Of a stretch of 30,019 nucleotides of DNA, positions 16,537-23,706 are shown in pieces; position 1 is the stretch's first letter; every line of letters starts with the position of its first letter. Made by a program: the position numbers and the translations under genes. The stretch comes from CAYOBW01 sp964402115 (GTDB lineage: Bacteria; Verrucomicrobiota; Kiritimatiellia; UBA8416; CAYOBW01), in contig CAYOBW010000060.1 of the NCBI GenBank assembly GCA_964402115.1, positions 1-30,019 of the forward strand. Direction: 5' to 3'. Below the pieces are notes generated by a model that was not told where the DNA came from, searched no databases, and was given only the letters and a program-made list of their open reading frames with translations.

Positions 16537-17571
16537 TCAGGTCCTGTTCCTTCGATTGCTGAGGACGTAGGAAGACATGGCCGAAGCGACGATCATGGCG
16601 CCCAGCACGATCATGGTGGTGTACCAGCCCACGCCGAGCAGGTTCATCGTATTGTTGATGAGCGTGATGAACAGCACCCCAAGCAGCGTCTTGCCCACGC
16701 CGCCGAATCCTCCCGCGGTGCTGGTGCCGCCAACGATGACGCTGGCGATCGTGGTGAGAAACATCTTGTCGCCGAGCGACGCCATGCCGACCTGGTTCCT
16801 GGCGGTGGCGACAACGCTGGCCAGGCCCGCACAAAGGCCGGAAATCACCAGCAGGAGGACGATGGTCTGCTTGACCGGAACACCGGAGATACGGGAGGCC
16901 GTGGGGTTCACGCCGATGGCATACACACGCCTCCCGAACAGCGTGCGCTTCAGCAGCCAGTGCGAAAAGAGCCACACGGCAAAGGCTATGAGGATCGGCA
17001 CGCAAAAGTACTTGCCTTCGCCTCCCAGCACAAAGAACGCTTCCGGCAGGCCCGCAATGGAGGATGTGTCGCTGACCATGCTTGTGAACTGGACCGCGAG
17101 CCCCAGGACGATCAACTGGGTGGCGAGCGTCGCCACGAACGAAGGCATCCTCAGCCTTGTCACCGACAGCCCGTTGACCACGCCTACCAGCAGCCCGATG
17201 CCCAGCATGACCAGGATGGCCACGGGAATGGACAGGGCCGGGGTGGCCGCCAGGGGTGACAGCGCCATGACATAGGCGCCCGCAACGCTCCCCAGGGTCA
17301 GGATCGACGTTACCGAGAAATCGATGCCGCCATTGAGGACCACGAAGGTCAGCCCGCATGAAACGATCAGCAGGTCGGCCGACTGCAGCAGGTAGTTCCT
17401 CAGGTTATAGGTCGTGAAGAAATGGGGCACGCAGAAGGTGGCCAGCACGAACGACACGATCAGCAACGCTGCTATGGGCGTGTCCCTGAGTACGCGCCAC
17501 GCTTCGCGCCTGGCATCGGCGCCACGGCGACCGAGGTCTCCGCATGCGAATCCGTCTTTGTTGCCTGTCAT
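16537..17571 (-). CDS. Sugar ABC transporter permease (RbsC/BPD_transp_2 family), first permease
   Basis: A 344-residue membrane protein. An N-terminal cytoplasmic stretch of about 30 residues precedes hydrophobic segments such as TPIAALLIVSFVLATFCV, LLIVSCGLTFVVLNGGIDFS and LSIPVAILVMLGIGLLVGVV. GGIDFSVTSILTLGSVAGAY and IVGGTSTAGGFGGVGKTLLG are family landmarks. The ATG at 17571 lies 6 bp after the stop of the binding-protein gene with AGGCGG just upstream. It is clearly different in sequence from the second permease, so a heterodimeric channel is expected. Confidence 0.93.
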   Translation of the reverse strand: MTGNKDGFACGDLGRRGADARREAWRVLRDTPIAALLIVSFVLATFCVPHFFTTYNLRNYLLQSADLLIVSCGLTFVVLNGGIDFSVTSILTLGSVAGAYVMALSPLAATPALSIPVAILVMLGIGLLVGVVNGLSVTRLRMPSFVATLATQLIVLGLAVQFTSMVSDTSSIAGLPEAFFVLGGEGKYFCVPILIAFAVWLFSHWLLKRTLFGRRVYAIGVNPTASRISGVPVKQTIVLLLVISGLCAGLASVVATARNQVGMASLGDKMFLTTIASVIVGGTSTAGGFGGVGKTLLGVLFITLINNTMNLLGVGWYTTMIVLGAMIVASAMSSYVLSNRRNRT

Positions 17572-17577
17572 GGCCGC

Positions 17578-18579
17578 CTACTTCAGCAGGGAATAGCTCC
17601 AGACCTTGGGGGCTACCTCTTTGAAGTTGTCGATCGTTACGATTTGGCCTTCGTCGTAGATGATATTCTGGGGCGGGGTTTCGCCTTCGATCAGCTTGAA
17701 CGCCCATTCCACGGCGAGCTGCGCTTCCAGGAGCGCGTCTTGCGCGGCGTCCGCCCAGTTGTATCCGTCTTTCAAGTACTGCATGCCCACTTCGTCACCA
17801 TCGAAACTGACGACCGGAAAATGCTTCGGGTCTCCAATCTTCGCCCAGCGGCCCTGCTGCTCCAGGACGGACCGGATGGGCGGCCAGAGGTAATCGGAAG
17901 GCGTTACGATCAGGCTCGCGCCGGGATTGGCCTGCAAAGCGTTCTGCAGTCCTTTCAGCGCGGTGTCCAGGTTCCATTCCGTCGGCACTTCCGCCAGCAG
18001 CTTGAAGACGTCCGGGTTGGCCGCGATCGCGTCGCGATGGCCGCCCTTGCGAAGGACCGCGTTCTCGTCGCTCAGGTTGCCGATGAGCAGCACCACGTTG
18101 TACGTCTTCCCTTGTCGGCGGGCTATCTCGGCAAAGGCGCCGAGGACCCTCTGCCCCATGGCCTTGTTGTTGGCAATGACCTGGACGGACGGCACGATGT
18201 CGCCCGAGACAGACCGGTTGATCATCACGATCGGCACCCCGGCGGCTTTACAGCTCTTGATGGACTTGACAATCGCGGAGCTGTCCTTGGGAAAGCAAAG
18301 GATGGCGTCCACCTGCTGCGCCAGCAGGTTCTCGATCTGCACATTCTGCTTGGCCGCGTCACCTTCAGCCATGACCGAAACGACTCTTGCCCCTCGTTTT
18401 TCCGCCTCGTTCTTGACGGCTGTGTGATTCACCACCAGCCACGCGGATTCCAGGGAGTCATAGGACAGGCCCAGGGTGATGGTCTTTCCGCCATGCGCAT
18501 CTTTCTGCTTGCCACACGCGGCTAGAAACAGGGCCACGAGCACGCCCGACACAGCGTTAAGCTTCCATTTCTTCTTCAT
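17578..18579 (-). CDS. Sugar ABC transporter substrate-binding lipoprotein (RbsB-like, Peripla_BP_4)
   Basis: A 333-residue protein with a lipoprotein signal peptide: basic MKKKWK, hydrophobic core, and lipobox LAAC with Cys22. The mature part begins KTITLGLSYDSLESAWLVVN, the typical first strand of class I sugar-binding proteins. It continues with IENLLAQQVDAILCFPKDSS and GVPIVMINRSVSGD, which form the hinge and ligand cleft of the family. The ATG at 18579 has GGAGG five to seven bases upstream. It captures the imported sugar outside the inner membrane. The ligand cannot be read from sequence; the neighbouring kinase and isomerase suggest a monosaccharide. Confidence 0.93.
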   Translation of the reverse strand: MKKKWKLNAVSGVLVALFLAACGKQKDAHGGKTITLGLSYDSLESAWLVVNHTAVKNEAEKRGARVVSVMAEGDAAKQNVQIENLLAQQVDAILCFPKDSSAIVKSIKSCKAAGVPIVMINRSVSGDIVPSVQVIANNKAMGQRVLGAFAEIARRQGKTYNVVLLIGNLSDENAVLRKGGHRDAIAANPDVFKLLAEVPTEWNLDTALKGLQNALQANPGASLIVTPSDYLWPPIRSVLEQQGRWAKIGDPKHFPVVSFDGDEVGMQYLKDGYNWADAAQDALLEAQLAVEWAFKLIEGETPPQNIIYDEGQIVTIDNFKEVAPKVWSYSLLK

Positions 18580-18620
18580 CCGCCCCTCCCTGGTTTGCGG
18601 CCAACGATTCGCCGCTGTCT

Positions 18621-19616
18621 TTACCCGTCGTGCACGTCCCGGGCCTTTTCCTCGATCAGGCTGCGCACCCTGTAAATCGCGCCGAGAACCCCCGCCGTGT
18701 CCTGGAGCCCGGAAGCGCTGACCTCGCAAGTCGTCAGCCCCTTCGCGATCAGCCAGCAGCCTTCCAGCATGGTTTGGTTGATCCGGTCGAGCACCGTCTT
18801 CGAGCGCCCGGCAAGGCCGCCGACGATCACGATCTTCTCCGGCTGCACCGTCAGCACGACGTTGGCGCAGAGCCTGCCGAGCAGGACCGCCACCCTGTCC
18901 AGAATGGCGCAAGCGACCGCGTCGCCTTTGTCGGCGGCGTCGAAAACCATGGGCGAGGTCACCGCGTCCGGGTCTCCGCCGCACAGTTCCGCGAGAAGCG
19001 TCTGCCTGCCTGCCTGGACGGCCAGCTTCCCGTGGTTGGCGATGCCGCCGCCGCAGACCATCGTATCCACGCAACCCCTGGCGCCGCACTTGCAGGGCCA
19101 GTCGTCGTCGCTGACCCGCGAATGGCCGAACTCGGGGAAGAGGTCGTTCGGGTACTCCTGCACAACCCCGTCCAGCACGAGCCCGGCCCCCAGTCCGGTG
19201 CCCCAGGCCAGCACGGCAAAGCGCTTGCAGGTCTTCCCGACGCCGGCCCAGTTCTCGCCCCAGGTGGGCATGACGGTATCGACGGCGGCTGCGACCGGGA
19301 CGCCATAGCGGGCGGCGATGGGCTGGGTGAGCGAAACCCCGGCCAGGAAATCCCAGTCAGGGCCCCAGACGATGGTCCCGGTCTGGCGATGCACCACGGC
19401 CGGCACCGCTATGCCGATGCCGAGAAGGCCGCCCGGACCGTGGCCGGACGCCTTCACGGCCGTATCGATGCCCTCGCAGATTTGCCGATGCAGCTCGGCC
19501 GGCGTGCCGCGCGCATAGGGTCGCTTGATGTAGTACTTCAGCTCCGGACGGTCCTCGGCAACCGCAAACCGCATATGGGTTTTGCCGATGTCAATGCCTG
19601 CGAAGCAGCCGTTCAT
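18621..19616 (-). CDS. ROK-family sugar kinase
   Basis: A 331-residue protein. The ATP-binding loop is GIDIGKTHMRFAV (7-19); the family usually has DxGGT, so a lysine replaces a glycine. Asp113 in AAAVDTVMPTWGE occupies the place of the catalytic aspartate, where the family usually reads NDAN. PEFGH (161-165) and the zinc-type motif CKCGARGCVD (175-184) are ROK hallmarks. There is no N-terminal helix-turn-helix, so it is an enzyme rather than a NagC-type repressor. It lies 14 bp after the SorC regulator and 41 bp before the binding protein gene. It probably phosphorylates the imported sugar or its isomerised product. The changed motifs leave the substrate open. Confidence 0.88.
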   Translation of the reverse strand: MNGCFAGIDIGKTHMRFAVAEDRPELKYYIKRPYARGTPAELHRQICEGIDTAVKASGHGPGGLLGIGIAVPAVVHRQTGTIVWGPDWDFLAGVSLTQPIAARYGVPVAAAVDTVMPTWGENWAGVGKTCKRFAVLAWGTGLGAGLVLDGVVQEYPNDLFPEFGHSRVSDDDWPCKCGARGCVDTMVCGGGIANHGKLAVQAGRQTLLAELCGGDPDAVTSPMVFDAADKGDAVACAILDRVAVLLGRLCANVVLTVQPEKIVIVGGLAGRSKTVLDRINQTMLEGCWLIAKGLTTCEVSASGLQDTAGVLGAIYRVRSLIEEKARDVHDG

Positions 19617-19630
19617 GATGTGACTTCCGT

Positions 19631-20635
19631 TTACGGCTGCTTCCGCGCCTTGTGCTTCCGGACGCTGGAGGCCCGCAGCCCCGAGAGGATACGCTCGGCC
19701 ATCTCCTGGTCGATGAACAGCGCCGACAGCAAGCCCGTGCGCAGCGCGCCGAGCACGGCGACAGCCTTGTCCGCCCCGCAGGCTACGCCCGCCACGCAGC
19801 CGATCGCCCGGAGTTTGTCGACGCCGGCGGCGATCATCTGGTTCTCGAGCCCGCTCTCGATGATCCGCCCTTCCCGGTCGTAGTAGATCCCGCAGATGTC
19901 GCCCACCGCTCCGGCCTCCACCAGCCGCGGGAGATGCTCTTCGCCGATGTAAACGACCATGCCGGGAACCGGCGGCACCACCCCGATGCCCACGCAGGCG
20001 AAGTTGACCCTGTTCCAGCGCTCGACGACCTCGCGGATGCCGACTTCCTTCACGAGCGCATCGCGCAGGGCCGCCGAACTCACCACCATCGGGAGGGAGA
20101 GGAAGTGGGGCGTGGCGCGAAGATGCTCGGCGGCGCGCATGGCGAGCTGGTTCATCTGGCTGTGCATGCCGGTATGCCCGCTTTCACCCATCAGCGGAAG
20201 GACTTCGATGCCGTGGGTGGGCGGGGGCTTCAGCAGATCCACCACCAGGCTGGTCATCCGTCCCCAGCCCAGCCCCAATGTGTCGCCGTCCTTGATGCTC
20301 TCCGACAGGAAGTTGGCGGCCGCCGAGGCAACGGCACGAAAGGCCAGTTCGTGCGAGCCATGGGGGTTCGGCATCACCGTGATCCGCCTGACACCGGTCG
20401 CTTTCGCCAGGGAATCCGCCAGGTCCGCACAGGCGGTGTTCGGATCGATGATCTGGATGCGCACAATGCCCGCCTCCCTGGCGCGCTGGAGGTGCTGCGC
20501 GATCAGCGAGCGCGAGACACCCAGGCGGTCGGCAATCTCCTGCTGGGACAGGTTCTCGTCGTAGTACAGGCGGGCAACCTGGACCAGTGTTCCCTGCACC
20601 GAGTCGGCGCCTGGCGAGCCATTCGGTCTTCTCAT
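19631..20635 (-). CDS. SorC-family (DeoR-like) transcriptional regulator
   Basis: A 334-residue protein. Residues 1-60 carry a winged helix-turn-helix (LYYDENLSQQEIADRLGVSRSLIAQHLQRA, HTH about 29-51). Residues about 65-325 form the sugar-phosphate-binding SorC domain, with the typical phosphate-loop-like GLGWGRM (121-127) and CGIYYDREG and VAGVACGADK near the end. GGAGG lies four bases before the ATG at 20635. SorC regulators such as SorC, DeoR of Bacillus and LsrR respond to phosphorylated sugars. Its position between the lipoyl protein and the kinase suggests it controls this operon using a phosphorylated intermediate as effector. Its operator is not known; the palindrome at 24510-24521 is a candidate. 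Confidence 0.92.
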   Translation of the reverse strand: MRRPNGSPGADSVQGTLVQVARLYYDENLSQQEIADRLGVSRSLIAQHLQRAREAGIVRIQIIDPNTACADLADSLAKATGVRRITVMPNPHGSHELAFRAVASAAANFLSESIKDGDTLGLGWGRMTSLVVDLLKPPPTHGIEVLPLMGESGHTGMHSQMNQLAMRAAEHLRATPHFLSLPMVVSSAALRDALVKEVGIREVVERWNRVNFACVGIGVVPPVPGMVVYIGEEHLPRLVEAGAVGDICGIYYDREGRIIESGLENQMIAAGVDKLRAIGCVAGVACGADKAVAVLGALRTGLLSALFIDQEMAERILSGLRASSVRKHKARKQP

Positions 20636-20653
20636 GCCTCCTCCGTTCGCCTG

Positions 20654-20887
20654 TTACTCTATCACAGCCAGAGGCGTATTGACAGGCACTGCTTGGCCTT
20701 CCGGAACCAGGATCCGCTTCACCGTCCCGGCTGCCGGGGATTCGACTTCGGCAACGGCCTTGTCGGTTTCGATCTCCAGGATGATCTGCCCCTTCCCCAC
20801 GGCATCGCCCTCTTTCACCTTCCAGGAAAGTACGACACCCTCTTCCATCACTTCGCCCAGCATGGGCATGGTCAGCTCCGTCGACAT
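20654..20887 (-). CDS. Free-standing lipoyl-domain protein (E2-like carrier without catalytic core)
   Basis: A 77-residue protein consisting only of a lipoyl (biotinyl-lipoyl) domain. It opens with LTMPMLGEVMEEGVVLSWKV, and the lysine in ETDKAVAEVESPAAG (Lys43) is the expected lipoylation site. DKA is typical of lipoylated rather than biotinylated domains, which usually read MKM. The stop codon is followed 18 bp later by the SorC gene, so no linker, subunit-binding or acyltransferase domain exists. It follows E1-beta by 13 bp with GGAG upstream. It should accept the acyl or aldehyde group made by E1. A partner E2 core and E3 would have to be encoded elsewhere, or the chemistry differs from a classical complex. 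Confidence 0.92.
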   Translation of the reverse strand: MSTELTMPMLGEVMEEGVVLSWKVKEGDAVGKGQIILEIETDKAVAEVESPAAGTVKRILVPEGQAVPVNTPLAVIE

Positions 20888-20900
20888 CGGCCTTTCTCCT

Positions 20901-21875
20901 TTACGCCACCAAATCCTTCACCGCCGCCACGATGGAGTCCTCGCCCGGAACGACCTGCCGCTCCAGAACAGGCCCGTACGGGATGCCGGTCCGGATGGCG
21001 CAGTGCCGTTTGACCGGCTTCCTGAGGTCGCCAAAACAGTGCTCATGAACCACGGACGACGCTTCGCCGCTCCAGCCGCCCTCGGCCGGCGCTTCGGTGA
21101 CCACCAGGCAAAGCCCCGTCTTCCTGACCGACCGGATGATCGTTTCCTTGTCCAGCGGCCAGAGCGTGCGGGGATCGACGACCTCGCAGGACAGCCCCTC
21201 AGCGGCGAGCCGCTCCGCGGCCTTCAGCGCGAAGCCCACCATCCACGAGGTCGCGATAATGGTGACGTCTTCGCCCGTCCGCTTGACGTCGGCCTTGCCG
21301 AGTGGGATGAGGTACTCCGCTTCCGGCACCTCCTGCTTGTCGAAGTAAAGGCATTTGTGCTCGATGAACACCACCGGGTTGTCGTTCCGCACGGCGGACT
21401 TGAGCAGCCCCTTCACATCGTAGGGCGTCGACGGCATCACCACGATCAGCCCGGGCACATTGACGAACCAGTTCTCCAGGCTTTGCGAGTGCTGCGAGGA
21501 GTTCCGGCGCCCGGCGCCCCCCTGCGTCTTGAACACGATGGGCAGCTTGAGCTTGCCGTTCGACAACTGGCGCCACTTGGCCGCGTGGTTCACGATCTGG
21601 TCCATGGCGATCGAGATGAAGTCGATGTACATGATCTCCACGATCGGGCGCAGGCCCATGAGCGCGCTGCCCACCCCGCAGCCGGCAATGGCCGCCTCGG
21701 AGATGGGAGCATCCTTGATCCGCTCCGGGCCGAACTCCTCGAGCAGTCCCGTGGAAGAGCGGTACAGGCTCCCCCAGCGCCCGACATCTTCGCCCATCAG
21801 GAAGACGTTCGCGTCGTGCCGCAGCTCCTCGCGATAGGCCTGCCTGATGGCCTCTCCAAATGTGATCAGCGGCAT
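20901..21875 (-). CDS. Thiamine-diphosphate-dependent 2-oxoacid dehydrogenase E1, beta subunit
   Basis: A 324-residue protein of standard E1-beta length. FLMGEDVGRWG (26-36), the glutamate in DAPISE (Glu60, thiamine activation) and SSQHSQSLENWFVNVPGLIV (about 126-145, with the active-site histidine) are conserved E1-beta elements. VVDPRTLWPLDKETIIRSV and the C-terminal transketolase-C domain follow. The ATG at 21875 lies inside the end of the E1-alpha gene (10-bp overlap), which ensures matched synthesis. It pairs with E1-alpha to form the alpha2beta2 enzyme. The closest functional classes would be pyruvate, branched-chain or acetoin dehydrogenases. The operon context points instead to a sugar-derived oxo compound, which is an inference. 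Confidence 0.94.
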   Translation of the reverse strand: MPLITFGEAIRQAYREELRHDANVFLMGEDVGRWGSLYRSSTGLLEEFGPERIKDAPISEAAIAGCGVGSALMGLRPIVEIMYIDFISIAMDQIVNHAAKWRQLSNGKLKLPIVFKTQGGAGRRNSSQHSQSLENWFVNVPGLIVVMPSTPYDVKGLLKSAVRNDNPVVFIEHKCLYFDKQEVPEAEYLIPLGKADVKRTGEDVTIIATSWMVGFALKAAERLAAEGLSCEVVDPRTLWPLDKETIIRSVRKTGLCLVVTEAPAEGGWSGEASSVVHEHCFGDLRKPVKRHCAIRTGIPYGPVLERQVVPGEDSIVAAVKDLVA

Positions 21876-22846
21876 GCGGTTTCCCCCTGTGTCAGCGGTA
21901 TGTAGACGTTGTCAATGGCCTGCTCCAACGTGGGGAAAGGCTGCTCCAGCGCCCACTCCCGGAGCGCCTCCAGCCGCCCTTTGACCGCCTGCTCGATGGC
22001 GTCCAGCCCGGCGGGGTCGCCCCCGCCCGCCAGCAGCTTCTCGCGCGCCCGCTTCAGCGGGTCTTTCTCTTTCCAGGCCTCCACTTCCTCGCGCGTCCTG
22101 TAGGTCTTCTCGGGATCCCCCACGTAATGGCCCCGCATGCGATAGGTCAGCGCCTCGACCAGGAACGGCCCTTCCCCCTTGCGCGTGCGTGCGATCAGCC
22201 CGGCGGCGACGCGGCGCGTCTCCTCCACGTCGTTGCCGTCAACCGTGAGCTCCTCCAGCCCGTAGCCGCGGGCCCGCATGGAAATGCGCTCGCACGCCAC
22301 GAATTCCCGGACCGGCATCGCTTCGGCAAACTGGTTGTTTTCGCAGACGAAGACAACGGGCAGCTTCCAGATCGCCGCCAGGTTCAAGGCTTCGTGGAAC
22401 GAGCCGGTGTTGGAAGCCCCATCGCCGAAAAGACACATGCAGATCCGGTCCAGCTTCCGCTGCTTGATCGCCAGCCCGATGCCGGTGGCGATCGGCAGGT
22501 TGCTCCCAACCACCGAGCCGCAATAGAAGTTGTGCGCGGGGTCGAGGTACTGCATGCCGCCGCCCAGGCCCCCGCTGCAACCGGTCACCCGCCCCATCAT
22601 CTCGGTCAGGACCGCCTCCGGGGTGCAGCCCTTGGCCACGGCGTGACCGTGCGGGCGGTGCGTGGACAGCAGCACATCGTCCTGCTTCAGCCCGCCGCAG
22701 AATCCGACGGCCACCGCTTCCTGCCCTTCGTAGGGATGGTAGCCCGAGTAGATCAGGTCCTTCATCTTGAGCTGCATGCACAGCTCGTCGAACCGGCGCA
22801 GCAGCAGCATGTCGCGATAGAGTTCCTGCAGCGGCAGCTCGCTCAT
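21866..22846 (-). CDS. Thiamine-diphosphate-dependent 2-oxoacid dehydrogenase E1, alpha subunit
   Basis: A 326-residue protein when started at the ATG at 22846, which shares one base with the cyclase stop codon (TGATG). A GTG at 22849 would add one residue. The thiamine-diphosphate motif runs from GDGASNTGSFHEALNLA (141-157) to ENNQ (169-172). GYHPYEGQEAVAVG (35-48), STHRPHGH (61-68) and YRMRGHYVGD (235-244) are E1_dh landmarks. It decarboxylates a 2-oxo substrate (or cleaves an acyloin) and passes the acyl group to a lipoyl carrier, here probably the 77-residue protein two genes downstream. The chemical identity of the substrate cannot be deduced from sequence. Confidence 0.94.
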   Translation of the reverse strand: MSELPLQELYRDMLLLRRFDELCMQLKMKDLIYSGYHPYEGQEAVAVGFCGGLKQDDVLLSTHRPHGHAVAKGCTPEAVLTEMMGRVTGCSGGLGGGMQYLDPAHNFYCGSVVGSNLPIATGIGLAIKQRKLDRICMCLFGDGASNTGSFHEALNLAAIWKLPVVFVCENNQFAEAMPVREFVACERISMRARGYGLEELTVDGNDVEETRRVAAGLIARTRKGEGPFLVEALTYRMRGHYVGDPEKTYRTREEVEAWKEKDPLKRAREKLLAGGGDPAGLDAIEQAVKGRLEALREWALEQPFPTLEQAIDNVYIPLTQGETACR

Positions 22847-23547
22847 CACGCTTCATCCTCCCAGGCCACGGCGCGCACGGGACAGGCGTCCAGGCCCTCG
22901 ACCATCAGCGGCAGCATGACGATCTGGAAGCGCGCGGACCGGAGTTTGTCCAGGTTCGTCAGCGATTCCACCATGGCGACGTCGTGCGCGAAGAGAAGTT
23001 CATGCACGGGCTGGTCATTCCTGCCGCGGACCTCCAGCCCCGTCGCGTCCGTGCCGATGCAGTGAATGCCGACATCCTCGACCAGGTAGCGTGTGGCATC
23101 GATGGACAGCACGGGCCGGTCGTGCGCCTGCGGTGTCTTCCACAGCTTGTGCATGTCCGTCCGGATCAGGACGATGTCGCCCTGCCGGAGTTCCACGCCC
23201 GCGTCGATCACTTCCTGCCGGGAGATCTCCTCGTCCTTCTTCTTGTGCGCGAAGTTGAGCAGGGCGGCTTCCCCCATCAGGCGCTCCAGCGGGTAGTCCG
23301 CCGCGCTCTTGCCCTGTTTCAGGTGATGGTAGGGGAACTCGACATGCGTCCCGACGTGCGACCCCATTTTGACTTCCTGGATGATGTACCAGATATCCTC
23401 GCGCCGTTCGATGCGGTGCTCCGATTGCCGCGAGGTTCGCGCCATGGCTTCGTCGGTGTTGAACGTCTCGATCTGGAGCGGAAACTCCTCCCGCCCCGGA
23501 ACGAGGCGGTGGCTCAACTCCAACATGCGACGGAAATCAATCTTCAT
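22846..23547 (-). CDS. Cyclase-family metal-dependent hydrolase (kynurenine formamidase-like fold)
   Basis: A 233-residue protein. The ATG at 23547 (KIDFRRMLELSHRL) is preceded by GAGG; an upstream in-frame start at 23580 would run through a hairpin and is less likely. SHVGTHVEFPYH (63-74) is the metal motif HxGTHxDxPxH, with glutamate in place of the aspartate. GIHCIGTDATGLE (160-172), PVHELLFAHDVAMVESLTNL (180-199) and the closing SPVRA-like CPVRAVAW are typical. Family members hydrolyse cyclic or N-formyl amides, isatin and cyclic diketones. Here it is translationally coupled to the E1 genes, so it may prepare or open the substrate that E1 then cleaves. That link is inferred from gene order. 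Confidence 0.85.
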   Translation of the reverse strand: MKIDFRRMLELSHRLVPGREEFPLQIETFNTDEAMARTSRQSEHRIERREDIWYIIQEVKMGSHVGTHVEFPYHHLKQGKSAADYPLERLMGEAALLNFAHKKKDEEISRQEVIDAGVELRQGDIVLIRTDMHKLWKTPQAHDRPVLSIDATRYLVEDVGIHCIGTDATGLEVRGRNDQPVHELLFAHDVAMVESLTNLDKLRSARFQIVMLPLMVEGLDACPVRAVAWEDEA

Positions 23548-23562
23548 GGCCTCGGCTCCCAA

Positions 23563-23579
23563 TGTGGGCTTTGCCCACA
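23563..23579. repeat. Short perfect stem-loop just upstream of the cyclase gene
   Basis: TGTGGGC and GCCCACA form a 7-bp stem around a TTT/AAA loop, 15 bp before the cyclase ATG and next to its ribosome-binding site. It could affect translation of the cyclase, or be part of the repeat element next to it (23593-23613). Confidence 0.5.
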
Positions 23580-23592
23580 ACCCTCACCCCGT

Positions 23593-23613
23593 CCCTCTCC
23601 CAGTGGGAGAGGG
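23593..23613. repeat. REP-like palindrome (CCCTCTCCC-AGT-GGGAGAGGG)
   Basis: A 9-bp perfect inverted repeat flanked by CCCTCACCCCGT. The block resembles a palindromic intergenic repeat I know from many GC-rich bacterial genomes, so it is likely a dispersed element rather than gene-specific. Only one copy is in this window. A weak hairpin CAGGG-CAGTA-CCCTG (23682-23696) lies just after the isomerase stop codon; nothing else stands out between 23614 and 23706. Confidence 0.6.
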
Positions 23614-23706
23614 CGGAGGTATCTTGTTTTTCTTTGCCGTTCCGGGCGGTTAAGGCACTAAACTGGCGCTTCCCCATGGCCCAGGGCAGTACCCTGCCTC
23701 CGTCCG

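Noticed and set aside
16532..17359. N-terminal extension of the ATPase
   Set aside because: It shadows the first permease. The ATPase homology begins exactly at the ATG at 16531.
18621..19616. Reading the ROK gene as a NagC/XylR-type repressor
   Set aside because: The protein starts directly with the nucleotide loop and has no N-terminal helix-turn-helix domain.
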